Assembly: GCA_041917975.1 (NCBI GenBank)
Contig: JAYRWN010000416.1
Span: 1-24,930, forward strand
Source: JAYRWN01 sp041917975
Lineage (GTDB): Bacteria; Bacteroidota; Bacteroidia; Chitinophagales; Saprospiraceae
Direction of reading: 5' to 3'
Length of the DNA stretch: 24,930 nt
This document shows, in pieces, positions 23,641-24,930 of this stretch (positions are counted from its first letter, which is position 1; each line of letters begins with the position of its first letter). The notes under the pieces were generated by a model that made no database searches, was not told the DNA's origin, and saw nothing but the letters and a program-made list of their open reading frames with translations. The translations under genes were made by a program, and so were the position numbers.

Positions 23641-24930
23641 TCAAAGCCTATAACCACTCGTAAATTTCAGCGTCAACACCAAAGCATTCCGCTCCGTATC
23701 CTTCCGGAGGTGAGAATGAAAATGCGCAGCGTGTAAAGTCTTCAGCCGGGTGGCGTTTTCTATAAACAAAGGGTGAGTCTTTAATTTTTCCGGGTTTATC
23801 CCCTGAAACTCTAGAGTCGCCAGGACTATACCCGAGGATTCCGTCACCTGATAACTCAGCTTGACCAGCCCGGCCTGGTCGGACTCCGAGAGATCACGGG
23901 CCGCCAACAGATAAGTAACCAAAAAACCGGACGGGATGAGCACATGTGCATTGGTAATAGTCTGTTCTATCGTACATGAAAAATGAAGGGCTTCCAAACT
24001 TTTTATGACTTGCTGCAACAGAGCCATTTCTTTACCCAGTTCTACTTCCTTATAACGGGTATGTTGCCACAAGGCCTTCATAGTTGGTTTATGATCCTGA
24101 TCCTGGCCAGACCAGGATTTTTGCAAATAAAATGAAACCAACTTATCCAGCCAGCGCTGGTTTTGCTGGTTATCCTGTAGGGATTTCTGTTGACGCAAAC
24201 GGTCTTCATTGTAATGAAATAACCGTTTGATAAATAAATAGATGACCAATACATTCACCAGGGCGAATCCATAACCTAAGAGTGTGCGATACCATTTTTG
24301 CCGCCGTTTTTCCTCTTCGCGCTGAATAGTCTGGATGGCTTCATTCAGATTGGTGGAGTTAAAAGGGGAGACCGCCATGATTTGACTCTGAGCATCCACC
24401 AGCATGGGCCATAAAACCATACGCTGTGCTGAAATAGAAAACTGGTTTACAAAGTCATCCCTCAGGCTGTCTAAAAATACCCAGGTGCAGCGAATACCCA
24501 GGGAGTCCGCTTCCTGCTGCCACGCCTGCCATTTATTATCCTCTACTCTATTTTCGGTGATCAACAGCCAGGGAAATTTAAGGGGCTCTTCCGTTTTAGG
24601 TAAATGCTGCCACGGCGGTTGAGTCTGATAGGCGGGTATAAAACCGATCAGCCAGGAATTTCCCTCCAGATCATCCTGCGCAGAAAATGCCGAACCATTT
24701 TGGTAATAAGCTCGAAAATCAGGCAGATACCCCCCCGGACTTAGTTTTTTGCGATACTGATAAGCCCGTTCCACCCGGTCCAGAAAAGGGCGATAACTGA
24801 CCTGGCTGCGGTAATCCTCCAAGATCCATTGTAAGGATGAAATGTCCAGATTAAAATCGCTGATACAACGTTCCACCTGTGTGGTCATCAAATAATGTTT
24901 CGGGAAGTTGGTATAAAAATCCTTGGAGGA
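23641..24930 (-). CDS. Membrane protein: Cys-less thioredoxin-like domain plus degenerate LytS-like kinase module (N-terminus outside window)
   Basis: The frame is open to the right edge (13 codons beyond the first candidate start, a TTG, at 24891), so the N-terminus is missing. Residue numbers below count from that TTG. Residues 1-190 resemble the AhpC/TSA (TlpA-like) fold: PGGYLPDFRAYYQNGSAF, WLIGFIPAYQTQPPWQHLP, then alternating strands to LWPMLVDAQSQIMAV. Where the redox CxxC should be, there is YQTQPPW, so it cannot act as a thiol reductase. A membrane helix follows (about 202-223), then KRLFHYNEDRL. The cytosolic part has TRYKEVELGKEMALLQQVIK, then SLEALHFSCTIEQ, and IPSGFLVTYLLAAR, echoing LytS-type histidine kinases. 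The phospho-accepting PHFLFN and the ATP N-box are missing. Likely a sensor or scaffold pseudokinase; function unknown. Confidence 0.65.
   Translation of the reverse strand, partial: SSKDFYTNFPKHYLMTTQVERCISDFNLDISSLQWILEDYRSQVSYRPFLDRVERAYQYRKKLSPGGYLPDFRAYYQNGSAFSAQDDLEGNSWLIGFIPAYQTQPPWQHLPKTEEPLKFPWLLITENRVEDNKWQAWQQEADSLGIRCTWVFLDSLRDDFVNQFSISAQRMVLWPMLVDAQSQIMAVSPFNSTNLNEAIQTIQREEEKRRQKWYRTLLGYGFALVNVLVIYLFIKRLFHYNEDRLRQQKSLQDNQQNQRWLDKLVSFYLQKSWSGQDQDHKPTMKALWQHTRYKEVELGKEMALLQQVIKSLEALHFSCTIEQTITNAHVLIPSGFLVTYLLAARDLSESDQAGLVKLSYQVTESSGIVLATLEFQGINPEKLKTHPLFIENATRLKTLHAAHFHSHLRKDTERNALVLTLKFTSGYRL

Overview
The window looks like a chromosomal segment of a Bacteroidota bacterium, most likely of the Saprospiraceae/Saprospiria type. 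The family placement is inference from overall protein character; the phylum call is firmer. It rests on the block miaB - sigma-54 regulator - lptE - TPR-like protein - secG - groES/groEL, the many short lipoproteins, the weak Shine-Dalgarno signals, and several TAnnTTTG promoter -7 elements (perfect upstream of lysC, terC and the ACT gene). No tRNA, rRNA, CRISPR array or insertion sequence was seen. By eye the base composition is even (GC in the mid-40s), except for one AT-rich gap at about 13.45-13.93 kb.

Layout. (1) 1-2.1 kb: the 3' part of penicillin-binding protein 1C, a small putative lipoprotein on the minus strand, and a CoA-binding Rossmann protein. (2) 2.1-4.0 kb, minus: shikimate dehydrogenase followed by proline dehydrogenase. 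(3) 4.1-8.7 kb, plus: a tight run of miaB, a sigma-54 activator without a receiver domain, lptE, a TPR-like protein and secG, with overlaps or gaps of at most 19 bases. (4) 9.0-11.0 kb: groES-groEL, with phased TGACA palindromes and a -24/-12-like element upstream, closed by a clear terminator. (5) 11.1-13.5 kb: an FAD-dependent oxidoreductase interrupted by one in-frame TGA, then a phosphotriesterase-family hydrolase. (6) 13.45-13.93 kb: an AT-rich gap with two hairpins and a perfect 22-base duplication, each copy opening a very short ORF. (7) 13.9-15.8 kb, minus: an MbnP/MbnH-type copper-protein pair. (8) 16.0-19.7 kb, minus: apbE plus a DEDDh exonuclease, terC, and a secreted alpha/beta hydrolase. 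(9) 19.9-21.4 kb: hsp20 with an excellent terminator, a tiny CxxC ORF and a LOG-family protein. (10) 21.4-23.5 kb: aspartokinase and a divergent stand-alone ACT-domain protein. (11) 23.6 kb to the end, minus: a protein with a cysteine-less thioredoxin-like domain, a membrane helix and a decayed LytS-like kinase module, running off the window.

How the parts may work together. Most genes are housekeeping: envelope (pbpC, lptE, secG), tRNA modification (miaB), protein folding (groESL, hsp20) and amino-acid metabolism (aroE, putA-type ProDH, lysC). The best candidates for new biology are the possible control of groESL by the neighbouring sigma-54 activator, the MbnP homologue with a shifted Trp motif, the redox-dead thioredoxin/pseudokinase fusion, the duplicated mini-ORFs, and the in-frame TGA. 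All are described from sequence reading alone.
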